Part shown: in pieces, positions 45,599-58,014 of the stretch
How the letters are laid out: each line of letters begins with the position of its first letter
Numbering within the stretch: position 1 is the stretch's first letter
NCBI GenBank assembly: GCA_024195265.1
Contig: JAJLRJ010000004.1
Coordinates: 1,043,125-1,107,124, forward strand
Direction: 5' to 3'
DNA length: 64,000 nucleotides
Origin: Dendrophyllia cribrosa
Taxonomy: Eukaryota > Cnidaria > Anthozoa > Scleractinia > Dendrophylliidae
Made by a program: the position numbers and the translations under genes
Notes under the pieces: model-generated
Told to the model about the DNA's origin: nothing
The model's input: only the letters and a program-made list of their open reading frames with translations
Database searches by the model: none

Positions 45599-45864
45599 TA
45601 AATAAAATGATTCATATTTGAAATCAAAGAACTCTAAGAGCCATCTCGTGAATACGAAACTACGTAAGGTTAATTTTATTTGTTCTTGATGTTTTGTAAT
45701 TTCGTTTCAAACTTGATAATCCTTAAACTTCGAAAAATTATCCATTGTTTCAGCCAGAAAGGCAGTAAACCGTATAAAAGCCATTGTAATCCGCAATTAA
45801 CTCTTATAAGCGTGTGCCGTGCAAAGGCGATTGCGTGACACTTTTTTTGGTTAAGTTTTGATAA

Positions 45865-46096
45865 TAGCGACCTTTAGATTGGACTACGAGTACGAGATTG
45901 AGTACGAGTACGAGTTTTCAAACCAAATTCGTGTGCCTCATATACTTAATTATCACACCAATCTTATCCCTAACGTTTATTTACGTGTTAGTCAGCAACA
46001 GGAAGGAGTTACAGTTCGGTGGATACAATTATCTCGAAATTCCAAAGTCGTACTCGTACTCGATTTCGTACTCGTAGTCAAATCTGAAGGTCGCTA
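45865..46096. mobile_element. 232 bp MITE with TACGAG-rich TIRs
   Basis: TAGCGACCTTTAGATTGGAC and GTCAAATCTGAAGGTCGCTA are terminal inverted repeats; both continue inward as tandem ACGAGT/ACTCGT units. A diverged relative lies at 57609-57828. Confidence 0.85.
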
Positions 46097-46129
46097 ATAT
46101 GCCGTACAAGACGAGGTGACTGTTTTGGT

Positions 46130-46356
46130 CTCAGTCTGCGTTTTATACACAGTCTGCAGTCTGCATTTTATACCTAGACTCCATTTTGTACCTATTCTGC
46201 TTTCTGCATTTTATACGTAGTCAGTCTGCAGTCTGCATTTTATACACAGTATGCAGTCTGCATTTTATACCTAGACTCCATTTTGTACCTAGTCTGCAGT
46301 CTGCATTTTATACCTAGACTGCATTTTATACACAGTCTGCAGTCTGCATTTTATAC
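46130..46356. repeat. Minisatellite of TCTGCATTTTATACC-type units
   Basis: About seven imperfect units combining AGTCTGCAGTCTGCATTTTA, TACCTAGACTCCATTTTG and TACACAG variants. Confidence 0.9.
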
Positions 46357-46464
46357 TGACCGCTCACAAAAACTGTGACCGTTCGTTTTTTTTAAATTTT
46401 GAGGAAATGCACGAAAATATCGAAAGGTTCATTGTACTACGATAAATACATAAGTTCGGAATAA

Positions 46465-47107
46465 ACATATAATCTAACTTTAAATGTTGCGTATTGTTGT
46501 ACTTATAGCTGAAAACGGCGAATTTTTTCGATTTGAAGGGTTTTGCGTCGGACGCTTATCTGAGCGAATAATAGAGAGACAAAGGAGGAAAGCTGGATTT
46601 TCTACCGGTGAAGCCCCGAGCCAATTCTCATCAAGAAATTCCCATCGCCCAGTTTTCAAACCGCGCACCAGGCAAGCTGAAAGCCAGAGGTTTCTTCTCG
46701 CACCCTTCAATCTGATATCCATCCAAAACTCAAAGCGCTAGACTCTGAATATAACATTGAGAAATCCAGCAATCGGATGCCGGCCTGTAACGGTCACGAC
46801 GTTTGCAATTAATGCCCTTTCATAAATTCGTCCCGCTGGAGGGGAAGCAGGGAAATAAACAGCGACGAACTTTACACTCACCATTATTTATAGTGTGAAG
46901 CGAATGTCATCTTGCTGGGCTTCATGTCCGGCTCGCCATTCGCTTCACCCCAGGATCCTGAGTGTAAAGTTGGCCGCTATATATTTTCATTTGCTTCTCT
47001 CTTTTATACAATTAGATAAACGTTCGGCGCAAAACCTTTCAATTCGCCAACATTCACCGTTAACAGCTACAAGGACGACGATAAACAACATTTAAAGCTA
47101 TTTAAGA
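46465..47107. repeat. Nested inverted repeat (MITE/foldback-like), 0.64 kb
   Basis: The outer arms (CTTTAAATGTTGCGTATTG at the left; ACAACATTTAAAGCTATTTA at the right) share GGTTTTGCGTCGGACGCTTA / ATAAACGTTCGGCGCAAAACC. Inside is a second inverted pair: ACTTTACACTCA / TGAGTGTAAAGT and GTGAAGCGAATG / CATTCGCTTCAC. No gene. Confidence 0.75.
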
Positions 47108-47109
47108 CA

Positions 47110-48550
47110 AGATTATGTTAATTTTGAACTTATATGACATTTCCATTAAATTTACGGTCACACTGTTTGTATGGGTTCCCTGTGCTAAGGTATGTTCTTT
47201 TTTTAATTCAGCGTTTCAAGCCAAAATTTGGTTCATGTTATACCCCAGAGACCGAACGCTTTCTCACAGCCACATTTAAAAAAATATCATGCTGTAACAT
47301 CCGCTTTCGAGAAAGGAGGATATTTTCATATCTGTCCCCATATACAACATCTCGTTGAACGCTTCGCGTATTAACGGGGACCCAAAAAAATAAGGATGAG
47401 AGAGTACTTCGAGAGAATATTTCGACCAAATTCTACAAAATATAACTATTTTAAAATACATTTAAAATTGAGGAAAAGCTGAAGTTTCAAGCCGTAACAC
47501 AACAGGTCTTCCTTAGTTACAGGTTTGTGTGCAGTTTACCTAGCAGTTGATGATAACTTGAGGACCCTAGGCGGACAGCAATAAAAAATATTTAAAGACG
47601 TTTTCTGTAACAAACATGATTATAAAAATACAGTTGAGCGGGTGCTTTTTTGTCCGTTATACATTTTATTTGAGCTTATTTCAATTTGTAGTTGTTCAAG
47701 TGTAAGGTTTCTACTTGAGAATGAAATTTATGGTCAAAACATGGGCGTACGATCTCCTTTACTATGGCACTGATGCATCTGCTGACCCTAATGTGGTAAT
47801 TTACCTACAACGATCCCACAAAAACTGCTCCACTTTCTCAGAAAGGTACCTCTCAAAGGATACAAATGAAATTTGGTATTTATTGTATCACACGAGGTCA
47901 GGCTAATAGAGTTATTAGAATTATTCACAAAGTGGCTTCCATGTATTATCACACTATGAAATAAGAAAATCTGAATGCACGCAAAATTAAAACTTTTAGC
48001 AGAAAATAAAGAATAAGATGAAGATGAAGAAGACAAGAAGAAACGATATTCGCAATGGGTAATTCGCAATTTCTGGGGCTTAATATTAGCCATACCGAGG
48101 GGTGCGGCTTGTTTAAATTATTTTGGTTTGCTAAGCAACAATTGTGTTGACTATTGCAGGCGAAATTATAGAAATACACATTTACTATTTTTCCTGTTTT
48201 AACACCTTCTCACGTATATCGCTGTCAACACGTCTTAATTTTCTCTCTTTATTCACTTACTTGAAAAGAACTGAATGCAGCTATTACACCTTTCTACTTA
48301 AACTCGATTAAAGCGAATTGTGAACCCACCCTGAACAGAGGTACTGTAGTTAGTTTTTCACACATTAAACTTTCACTTGACATGCACAAAGAAAAGGTAA
48401 ACCTAAATCGCTGTTTTCCAGTTTACTTTTGTTCTTACGACTGTCTCTGCATACTACACCCATATCTCGAGTTCCAAATCGACGGCAGAATGTTTCTTAA
48501 TTTTTATTTTGGAACTTTTAAATAAATTGCCTGAAGTAACAGTAACCTAC
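47110..48550. other. Intron 1 of locus 2, no recognised feature
   Basis: AT-rich; open frames are short and lack domains. Confidence 0.5.
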
Positions 48551-48623
48551 CAGCATATAATAATGTACCAAATCCAAAGGCAATCCACGTAAGGAAAATG
48601 ATGGCATTGATAGAGGAGGCCAT
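48551..48623 (-). CDS. Signal-peptide first exon, locus 2
   Basis: Minus ATG at 48623; reads MASSINAIIFLTWIAFGFGT then LLYA, ending in phase 1 at G|GTAGGT. Same length class, hydrophobic pattern and splice phase as the first exons of the other loci. It splices in phase to the PAN exon at 39797. This gives the start of a secreted protein: signal peptide, PAN, EGF, cbEGF, discoidin. Confidence 0.82.
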
Positions 48624-48629
48624 ATTCCT

Positions 48630-49835
48630 TCGCTGCTGTAAGGTTGTCTTATGTCTGCTACCTGAAACTCTTCCAAAATAACTAGTGAAGCATAAGTTAC
48701 TCTGTCTTCTATTTCCCGTGAATGGAATTAATAAAACATTCTAGCAATTGTACTTTAATAAGTTAATTATGGCAGGACTTTTAGGCATTTAGACATTTAG
48801 GCGTCTTTCTGAAGTATTTTTTAAATCATGTTGAGCCAATTCTTGTGTGACTCGCTCCTAACATTTGGCAATTAGTATCTTTACTCAAATAACGGAGAAT
48901 TCCTTTTTGTTTATTAGTGAAACACATGCAAACACCTAGCATAATAACTTTGACTATAAATGGCCATGTTTAAACAGTTACTGATGCGACTTAAAGTCGT
49001 TTTGTAGACCGGCGTATTTGTAATAATTCTCCAGTTTTTATTCGCTTATGATGATTCGCCAAATATATTATATTCAGAATAGTTTTCTTTTGCTATAAGG
49101 GCCGCTAAGAAAAACCACATACAAATCGATTCCAATGAATTGTTTTTGAAACAGACAAACAAAAACTTAAAATAAGATGAAGTAACAACCTTTTACCTGA
49201 TTGTCTTGTTTACAAAAGGCAAAACATTGCGAACGTAGCATAAAAAAATAATGTTTGTACTTGTAATTTTTGTCTTTAAGCACTTAGGGCTTGCCAACAG
49301 AGAAACTTGTGACTTTGCCTGCAGGCAAATTTGTAAAAGAGCCAAAATACTAAAACCTTCATTGAACTAATATTGTACGGTCCAAAAAATAAAATGTTGA
49401 ACATGGTTATTTTTTCTCTTACCATAAAGTGGCAATACCTTGGTTCAATAACAAATGCATTCAAATTCTTCGAAATAAACGTCCCACAGCTAGGCACAGA
49501 GTTAATGTTTTCTAAAATATAAACTTCCATAGAAAAGGAATATCTGCGGCCAATAACACGCAATTTGCTGATAAATTATACATTATCTCAATATGGCAAC
49601 GGGAGAAGGTAACTTTTATGTAAAATAGCGTTACTGCGACGGGGTGGATGACTTGATCCTAGTCAGACCGTGGGAGAGAGAGGCTTGAAATGAAAATGGT
49701 CCAAACTTTTCTAATGTATTTTCGTATATATATTTCGACATACTGATGAATTAGCATATATAATAACTCTATAACCTTGGTTATAACTGTAAATGGTTAG
49801 TTATACACGACCCCACAAGCTGTACAGCTTTAATC
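48630..49835. other. Upstream flank of locus 2, no recognised gene
   Basis: Presumably includes the promoter of the minus-strand gene. No clear TATA assignment was made. The minus frame at 49276-49563 (95 codons) has no recognisable domain. Confidence 0.4.
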
Positions 49836-49918
49836 ACTAATCGTGTCTAAATAAAGGTTTTACATTACATTACATTACATTACATTACATTACATTACAT
49901 TACATTACATTACATTAG
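49790..49918 (+). mobile_element. Retroelement 3' end with (TTACA)n tail
   Basis: GTTATACACGACCCCACAAG and GTGTCTAAATAAAGG lead directly into a run of about eleven TTACA units. AATAAA followed by a short-unit microsatellite tail is the usual 3' signature of CR1/L2-like LINEs and their SINEs. Confidence 0.6.
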
Positions 49919-49929
49919 TGTACGTTTGA

Positions 49930-52765
49930 AGTCCTTTGGGCTGCTCAGTGGCAAAAAAAAAAAAAAATAATAATCCAAGCCTCTGGATTCCGTATGGGCG
50001 AATATTTGTTTATAATTGTTGCCTCATTAGCCTAATGCACATCATTCTCTATTCGAGCCAAAAATATCAACTATGGCTATTGAAAGGACACAAAACAATG
50101 ACCTTTCTCGGGAAATACGAGTCCGATATACTTGGTATTCCTTATGCAATGCTGTTTTAAATACTTATAAATTTACGAAGAATGTGTATTGCTCAAAAAC
50201 TCTTTTGTCACCCAGCAATTTTGCAATTTTTGATAACTAATATTTCCTTATAAACCGTTGCATGCAAAGAGCTAAGAGTTGCATCGATTTCTAAGTTTAA
50301 CAAGCTCTTTCAACTTCTGATGTTAATTCGTATTTTTAATTAATAGCACGATGCCTTCTCTTTGTAAATCTGTATGCTAATGAACAAAATGTCAACAGAG
50401 TAACGCCAACAAAGAATATTTCGCCCCGTGCGTCAGTCCTTTGCTGACCGAATGATCGCTCGGGATCTTGAAAAGCGCCACTGCTAGTGGCATGATCGAT
50501 TGAATCAACCGATGAAATGGTTTATTTCATGTACTGGCGGGAATGTTAGCGCAGTCAGTATCAAATAACAAATTGTGAAAATGAAATCGCGGGTAATTAA
50601 ACAACTGTGACTGTGAGAGAGTTTCACAAAATTTTATGTATTTTTATGTTGAAGCTTAAGGAAATACCTCAAGGCCACTATTTATTTATTTTGCGGTGAT
50701 TAAAATAAACTTTCAACATATTTCGCATGTAGCAAGCAATTTATTATAATTAGGTGCGTTTTGAAAAATAAAGCAACCGAATAATAATTACGGTCTGTTC
50801 AAATTCAAACTTTTAAATGATGACAAATCTGAATAATAAATTAAAATTATAAGCGCGGTCTCATTAGCTAAAACAGACCTAAGTTAGTTCTTGTTTAAGA
50901 TCATTAAAAATATTTCTAAAAGTAATGCAGTCTTATAAGCAAGTCACTCTAAATATGACAGTTGTTTTCAACGATTTTCATGGCAGATGACGCTTAAACA
51001 CGACAAGTTATAATTTTGCACTGGCATTTTTGGAAAATGCGCGCGAAAACTTAGCCCATGCGTGGTCGTCTACATGTAATAAAGATAGCCCGGGTGGAAG
51101 GAGGACCTGGGTAGGCGAGTAACCCTTATAAATCTTTAATTAATCTTAGCCAAACCCGCATTTATAAAACTGCTTGTAACCAGGAGCCGATTTTTTTTTG
51201 TAGTAGCTTAATTTCTCAGGCTTTTAATTCAACTTAGTTATATGTTTTAAGTAATATTCGTTTTTATGATGCAATGAATAGATAGATTTATTTACACATG
51301 CGCATTTGCAAAACTCCTTGCAACTTAATTTAACTTACTTTTTAATTCAAGTTATTAACCTTATTATTTCGTTTTTGTAATGAATAGATATATAGACTTA
51401 TTTACACGTGCGCGTTTTAACGAGACAGTTTTTGACTCCTAAGCGTTAAGTTTTAAATAAATGATTAATTGAACCCTGTATACCATATAAAGAAAAACGG
51501 CAAAATATAACATGTCTAGCCTGATCACCGCTCCTACATGTAAAAAGGGCGGCTCTAAATAATGAAAAAGAAGAAAAGGAAACATTCCAAACTATAGAAC
51601 TAGAAATACATGTCTCGCAGAGCCTCGCGAAGCCCGGGGAAGGGTGCACCTCGAGTCAAAACTCTCGATTTGCGTATGAGGCTTTTCGCGATTCCACTTC
51701 GTCTTCTTTGAAACCAAAAACGTTGATAAAAGGTCCTTTCGATGGTTCGCGTACCGTTTACCGTCCGCCATCTTTGTTTACCATGCTCCTATATAGGCTT
51801 ACATGAAGTAGTATCACGTTGTTGCCAGGCAACTGCCGGACACCATCAAGTATATATAAATATATTTTTCGCTCGAATTCGCGCGGCTTAGCTCCCGAGG
51901 CACGACAAATTTATTAACCTACATACAAATATAAACACGAAGACGCGCTTTAATAACGCGCTATAAAAGGAATAGCTCCGCCCCTGTTTCAGCTCGAGTG
52001 AACTAATTTTTATTGTTTTTATTTTGAAATTAGCGCCATAAAAGTTCGAAATTCTCAAAGGAATTCCAAGGATACAAACCTCAACAAATTCGTCCATTGT
52101 GTGGAAAATGTTATGGGGTTTGCCAAAAGCGACTAGTACAAACAAAGGCAAGTAAACCACACAGACAGATTGCTCAAAAGCTGTCTTTATTCTCTACAGA
52201 TTTTCACAGAAGTTCGTACGCGACAGCGGTTGATTGACAATTGATCCTGACGTACCTAAAGCACTTTCCTTTTATAGCGCGTCTTCGTGTTTAAGGAGGA
52301 TGTAGCGTTCAGAATGGCGATGATGATAATATATTAATTCTAGTAAATGCGCGGCATATATCGAACAGCTCAAGTCAAAGACCTTTTCGACGCGTTCGCC
52401 ATTTACTTATTAGTGACCTTGCAAATTTCAGGCCTTTGCTTGCTGTAGAATTTAAATATCTGACAAAACAGTCCATGCGCACGCGTTGAAAGTGGCTTAA
52501 AAATTGATTTTCTTAAGTTTTTCCTTATCCATCTTTTGGCTGCGCTGCCTTGAAGGGGTAATATCATCTATTATCAATATCACTTTGAGAAGCAAAAAAA
52601 AAAACGAAACATATTTGTGTGATCAATCAGGGCTTGGAAAAAAAAATGGAATTCCAGCGTGCTCTTTGGACAAGCAACTCTCAAGTTTTGCTTGTCCCTG
52701 GCAGTTATGTGCTTGCCAGAGATAACCCTTTTGTTTTTGTTTTAAAATCATTATTTTATTTAGTC
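49930..52765. other. Gene-poor stretch
   Basis: No supported exon. Note an inverted pair around AACACGAAGACGCGC (51935-51948) and GCGCGTCTTCGTGTT (52276-52290), enclosing a minus frame (51888-52160) that contains MDEFVE followed by a GT. This may be a small element or decayed first exon. Confidence 0.4.
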
Positions 52766-52768
52766 AGT

Positions 52769-53211
52769 GGAAGGCTTCCCTTGTTGGCTTTCCCAGCGGG
52801 CATTAGTAAGCAGAAAAACTTACCTGCCTACAGGAAAAACTACTTGTCAGAACTTTTTTCGAGCCCTAATTAATGACAACCTAACTGAAAATAATAAACC
52901 GGTTTTGTTTACAATTACCGCCCAAGTGCACAGAAACTAGTATTTATCATCTTTGGCTGCGGATGGCCCGGAAGAAAATGGATTGCAGCTGGAAGGCTTC
53001 CCTTGTTGGCTTTCCCAGCAGGCATTAGTAAGCAGAAAACCTACCTGCCTACAGGAAAAACTACTTGTCAGAACTTTTTTCGAGCCCTAATTAATGACAA
53101 CCTAACTGAAAATAATAAACCGGTTTTGTTTACAATTACCGCCCTAGTGAACAGAAACTAGTATTCATCATCTTTGGCTGCGGATGGCCCGGAAGAAAAT
53201 GGATTGCAGCT
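52769..53211. repeat. Two tandem units of 222 bp
   Basis: The unit starting GGAAGGCTTCCCTTGTTGGC (52769) is repeated at 52991 with a handful of substitutions; both end at GAAAATGGATTGCAGCT. Confidence 0.93.
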
Positions 53212-53356
53212 TGAAAAAATTGGCCCATGTGTCTTGGAAAAGTCGCAAAAAAATATATGGTTTGTTCGTCCATTCGAAAAAAAAACATTTAATATTTTTT
53301 TCTTGGTGTTCAAAAAGACATTTTATGTCTGAACAAAGATACTTTGTCAAATATTT

Positions 53357-53543
53357 CAGGGCCGTAGCTAGCATGAGGCGAACCGAGGCACTTGCCTCGG
53401 CAAAAGTTAATGTTTAGTTGAAATACTACATATAGTACAAGCATTGGATCTCTCTTGTATAGGCCATGCACAAAAAAAAAAATGAAAGAAGTATTTTTTT
53501 CTGATAATGTTTTGGTAAGAATTTTCGTCTGGCTACGGCCGTG
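53357..53543. mobile_element. hAT-like MITE
   Basis: CAGGGCCGTAGCTAGC at the left and CTGGCTACGGCCGTG at the right are imperfect inverted ends of the CAGGGCC type seen in hAT elements. An inner GAGGCACTTGCCTC hairpin is present. A clear 8-bp TSD was not found. Confidence 0.5.
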
Positions 53544-53743
53544 TATTTAGTGTATTATGACGAAAATACAACAAAATCCTCCGTGACAGTGCCCCCTTAA
53601 GGATTATAACGGCTTTTCTTTGATGGACGTCTACCAAACTCAACTTTGAGCACCTGCAGTGGGTCGCGTATTACAGATAAACACTAGATCTAATATAATG
53701 TTCATTTTAATTGTGCGAACGGCGAACCCAATGTCAGTCTAAC

Positions 53744-54172
53744 CTGATGGTTATTTTTCTCACAAATATACCCAGTTGTATCACTGCAGTCCCTGTCTGT
53801 CCACTCTTTGTCATCATATTCAATGCCACCATTGGACGAATTCAAGTTTCCCATCCCAACACAGACACAGTCGCCATTGTTGTTAGGACTGCGAAACTGC
53901 CAATTGCTGTAACCGACGCTACTGTCATCTATCCATCTCCATTCGCTTTTATTCTTTATGCAATTCAAGCCAATCCAGTAACGAATCATCAGCGATGATT
54001 CAGACGACAACAGGATAGTGGTTTTAACGAACTCTTTCACGTCATCTGATTCGATCTTCACTTAGTTCTGCTCCATGTTTACGACAGTTTGCTCGTGCGT
54101 TGTACCAAGTCTCACCCTTTGTGAAGAGCATGTAACAGTGGTTAGCCAAGGCGTCTGTTCTGTAAAAGCACT
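53744..54172 (-). pseudogene. C-type lectin domain exon with a single-base frameshift
   Basis: The exon lies between acceptor GCATCAG (minus) and donor CAG|GTTAGA. It starts ECFYRTDALANHCYMLFTKG, ETWYNARANCRKHGAEL and, after a shift near 54062, continues KIESDDVKEF, YWIGLNCIKNKSEWRWID, WQFRSPNNNGDCVCVG, DKEWTDRDC and GYICEKN. All hallmarks of a CTLD are present (WIGL, the WxD region, four core Cys); the EPN/QPD loop reads SPNN. One extra base in ACTAAGTG breaks the frame. This is a pseudogene, or an assembly error if the read data disagree. No neighbouring lectin exon was identified. Confidence 0.85.
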
Positions 54173-54747
54173 CTGATGCACAGAATAAACAGTAAAATAA
54201 ATAAGTAAAATAGTAAAATAGTAGAATAAACAAACGTCATTACTGTTTTTTTTTTTTCACACGGTAAAATAAGTTTGACAAAGAGATCAGCTATTTCATT
54301 CCAGGATCCACACAGGCAAGGACTCCTCGTCAACTTCTAAGTTTCTCGAATCCGAAACCAGGGACTGCTATCGCGTCCTGTTTCTACGCTGCTCTTTTTG
54401 CAGATGTCTATGTCACACCGCGCTATAGTCAATGAATAATATCCTCACAGGACCACTCTAGGAAACTAGAAATTTCCTAAACGACTTCCTCTGTAAAATC
54501 TCATTTGAATATTAAATTTATCGTTCATTCTTCACTGTATTTTGCTTCTTAATCATTTCGCATAAAAGAAAATTAAAGATAATCATCGTCCATAACAAAG
54601 GATTCGGCTCAGTGTACTAGCTATTGACAGCAAAGGGATGCACAATAGTATGTCAATAACAGGGCTATGGATCAGTGTGTAGCCATTCTTCATTCGCGCG
54701 GGCCCACGCAGGAGCTCCGTTATCAACCTAGTGCGATGGCCAAGCTC

Positions 54748-54820
54748 GCCCCGTAGCCTTGTTGATTACAGCATCCGACCAATGTACGAAAGGTCATTGG
54801 TTCGACTCTTATCGGGGACT
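54748..54820 (+). tRNA. tRNA-like sequence, probably SINE head
   Basis: The acceptor CCCCG/CGGGG pairs. The B box GGTTCGACTCT is recognisable. The D arm (TAGCCTTGTTGATTACAGC) and anticodon region resemble a diverged tRNA. A T-rich stretch follows. No intact anticodon stem, so not a functional tRNA. Confidence 0.4.
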
Positions 54821-55029
54821 TGATTCTTTTTCTTTGTTCCATGCTCTCAACATGCTGAAAAAAATTCTTTTCTCTCCTGGCCGAGCTTCAAAATTACCAT
54901 TTTTTTTGGTCAAAATAGTTCCAATCGGGTCTTTTAAGATAGACATCAGATGTATGTATGAAAGGTGTTTGACTATATTTTGAGAAAAACGACATTGTTT
55001 AAAAAAGGACAATAATCTGGCATTGCTAT

Positions 55030-56975
55030 ATATAGTAACAGAAGCTTATCACGTAGAAGCGTGCAACTTCCCCCTATATGTTCAGAACTATGCTGGGGAT
55101 TATTAGAATTCCCAACCAACCAATCAGAATCGCGGATTGAATTTTTGCCCTTATATGGAAGGAGGTTTTCAGCTCCACGCGCGTACGCGCGGCCGCTCAA
55201 ATCGGCAAGAAAACTTCGAGGAAACTACAAGCGCTTCGCGAAATATGGACAGCTTACTTTCACGGCTATTTTCGTCGCTACCAAATCACATTTTGAGGTT
55301 CAAAACTGAAGAGGAAAAAGTATTGAATATTTTAGTAGTTCCAAGAAGACGACGACGGAGTTAGGAACGAAAAAAAGCTCAACACCGCGGAATCTGGACA
55401 ACTCAGGTTTTTTCAAGCCTTGTTTCATCTCTACCAAATCACCACAAAAATGGCTCTTTAAAGAATTTCATGTCCAATATGGTAATGTATTTTACTTATA
55501 CAAATGTAGTTTCAAATTAGAAAGATTGTTTAAGTCAGGTTTTTATGGTATTAAGAAAATATGAATTGTTTTTAACTTCACAAAGAGATTGAAGCGTACG
55601 GAAGAAGCGAAGCAAATTCTCAAGATTAAGTACGCATGCCATGTGTTTTCTGTTTTATTTTGAAAACAAAAGTGTTTTTACTCTCTTTTTCGCTTATTAT
55701 ATATCGCTCAAACATACAATAATTCGTGTCTGACTTGAGCTTAGGGTTTTTCTTCCCAAATCGGTTGGAATAAAATTTGTTGTATAGATTTTGAAATATG
55801 AACGGCGGCGCGGTGTTTATAAATATTCAGTTCGCTGTATTTTAAACAGCCAACACTTTTTAAAACTTTCACCGACTTTGTCAACCCATCCTTACATGTA
55901 CCATGGTTTTTCTTTGTATATACTATAATTGTTTTTCAAAGCGATTTTTGAGAGGAAATGATCATACCAAATTAGTACGTTTCAAACATGTTTATTTAGC
56001 TCTCGAGCCTACTTGTTTTCCGAATTTATGATTTCGTACGAGAAAGTTCTGATCATTTGTATCTTGAGAAATAATTTAACGTACTAATTTTAAAACTGAG
56101 TTGCATTAATTTTTTGTTTTGTAAATGTGGCATCGCTTAGGTTCTGAACTCACGGAGTACGTTTTCATCATCTCGACAAAACTAAATTGCGGTTGTCTTG
56201 AGGAATTTCGAAGTTTTCGTTAATTGTTTTCAAGCAGAAGCTATCATGAGCTGTTTCGAGTTACGATTTGTTATGAGTAATTTTAACTGTGATAAACTGG
56301 CTGTTGAAGATCTGTATTTATTCATTCAACTACATTGTATTTGAGTCTATTTGTCGTTGTTTTTAAATAAAAGTGATTTGGAGAAACCTACATGTTGTGT
56401 GCATCTTTATTTCATTTTCATCTTTCTTTGATGCAGGTGTCCTAAAGTTTTGAACTCTGTGTTTTTATCTCTGTGTTTTTATCATTTCACCGTATTTCAT
56501 CCATTAACTGATTTTGATTGCTGGTACAGTATGTTGCTGTTGACACAAATCGCTGTGGAGTATTAAGTTAAACCTGAGACGGCAAGCAATCTAATGGGAA
56601 TTTTTTCGCTCTGCCGGTAAAGTTTTTCCACGGTTGATACAATTTCTCCTTTTCTCCGCTTCCTCCAGTTCGGCATAATCGGCCTTCTTTTCTCCAAAGG
56701 GAGTCAATGGCCGTTTGAATAGTATAAAGTTGACATTTTGGTCGAGTCTCAGAACTGCAAAGTGCAATTATTGACCCTTGTAGTAGCTTGTATGAAACAA
56801 GATACAAGCTTTTCCTGCAAGTGTTGTAGGAGCGCGAGTTTCGCGTGGAAGTAGGCTTCTTTTAGAACTCCATATTAGGAAGTAAATTCTGATTGGCTCC
56901 CCGCGTTTTCTAAAAATCCCCAGCATCGGAAACGAGTTAATCGCTTCTCTGTTATGAGCTTCTGATAGTAACCGC
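55030..56975. mobile_element. Possible 1.9 kb TIR element
   Basis: The left block (AGTAACAGAAGCTTATCACG to GCTGGGGATT, with AACCAATCAGAAT) is mirrored by the right block (ATTCTGATTGG, AATCCCCAGCATCGG, CTTCTGATAGTAAC) as imperfect inverted repeats of about 90 bp. No TSD was established and no transposase frame seen. The plus frame near 55137-55364 ends in an Arg run and is not recognised. Confidence 0.45.
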
Positions 56976-57219
56976 TGTCGCTTGGAAACCAGTGACAAAT
57001 AAAACTTTAATCACATTCAATAAACATGGTGAAGTGTAAAAGTAATCGATGCCATCTTCCCTGCGAAATTTTGATTTCAAAACATATTACACTCCACGGC
57101 CATAAAAACTGAGTCGAGCCTCCTTAATCATACTTCCTGCAACCCGGCGACTAAAGTACTTAAATAATATTGTTTTTTTTTTTTTTGTGAAGCGAGTAAG
57201 ATAGTTTGATGGCATTTAC

Positions 57220-57385
57220 CTTTCCGAGGTTTGTCCGTTTTCTTTGCAGTACTGAAAGTTCACTGCATGGTTACTGTACTGCAGCCTGAACTTGGTAACC
57301 CACTGTATGCAATAACTGCAATTTCTCCCTTGCGTTGCTGCACCTGTTATTATGGTGTGCTGACTACCCAGATCAATTTGACATT
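57220..57385 (-). pseudogene. Discoidin exon with an internal deletion
   Basis: Reads CQIDLGSQHTIITGAATQGR then WVTKFRLQYSNHAVNFQYCK and ENGQTSER, with donor AAG|GTAAAT intact. The acceptor-side bases (TTTAG|AATG) match the start of the full exon at 37939, but about 150 bases between the first codons and the QIDLG segment are gone. It retains only the middle of an F5/8C domain. Confidence 0.8.
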
Positions 57386-57608
57386 CTAAATGTGTTAAAG
57401 AAAGGCATTTACCATAGAATTATAATTTTCCTACAGAGAACTGCTTTAAATTATCTTTTAATTTTTTTTTGTCCTCTTGATCTAATTTTAGGTCTGGTCT
57501 CTGGATATAACTTGCATGCTATTCAACGCTCTGATTGTTCTCTGCTTGTTATAGCTAATTAATTACAAAACAGTTAAAGGTCAGTGTCGCAAGTATAGTT
57601 TGGAAAAC

Positions 57609-57828
57609 TAGAGGTCTTCAGATTGGACTACCAGTTGACCAAGTACGGGTACAAGTATGATCAGTTGTCGGACCAATCGTATTAATATTCCTAGAGTCTC
57701 CTTATCCGTAACTGTAAGCGACAGGAAGGATCGAGAGTTCTGTGCACGTGATTGCTTTGAATTTAGAAAATAAGTACAAGTACTTTTAAAATTAAATATC
57801 GTACAAGAACTCAAATCTGAAGATCCCT
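57609..57828. mobile_element. Diverged relative of the 45865-46096 MITE
   Basis: AGGTCTTCAGATTGGACTAC and the mirrored CTCAAATCTGAAGATCCC, with AAGTAC-rich inner repeats, match the pattern of the 45.9 kb element. Confidence 0.6.
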
Positions 57829-58014
57829 ATTAATAATCCACGGGTCTAAACACAAGAATACTTGCATTAAATCTGCCTTTAAATTCCGTTATACGATCCT
57901 TGCATTTTGGATTGTTTGAAAATGGAGAACTTTACCAAATTAGTATCAGAAATGCATTTTGTCTCATCTTTTGTTACCAGCAATCGGTTATTCGTTTATA
58001 TGATATTGCATTAC

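Noticed and set aside
46484..46741. Overlapping sense and antisense ORFs near 46.5-46.7 kb
   Set aside because: Both lie in inverted-repeat sequence and show no domain.
51888..52160. 90-codon minus ORF possibly encoding a first exon MDEFVE
   Set aside because: Too little to support; no downstream exon or domain found.
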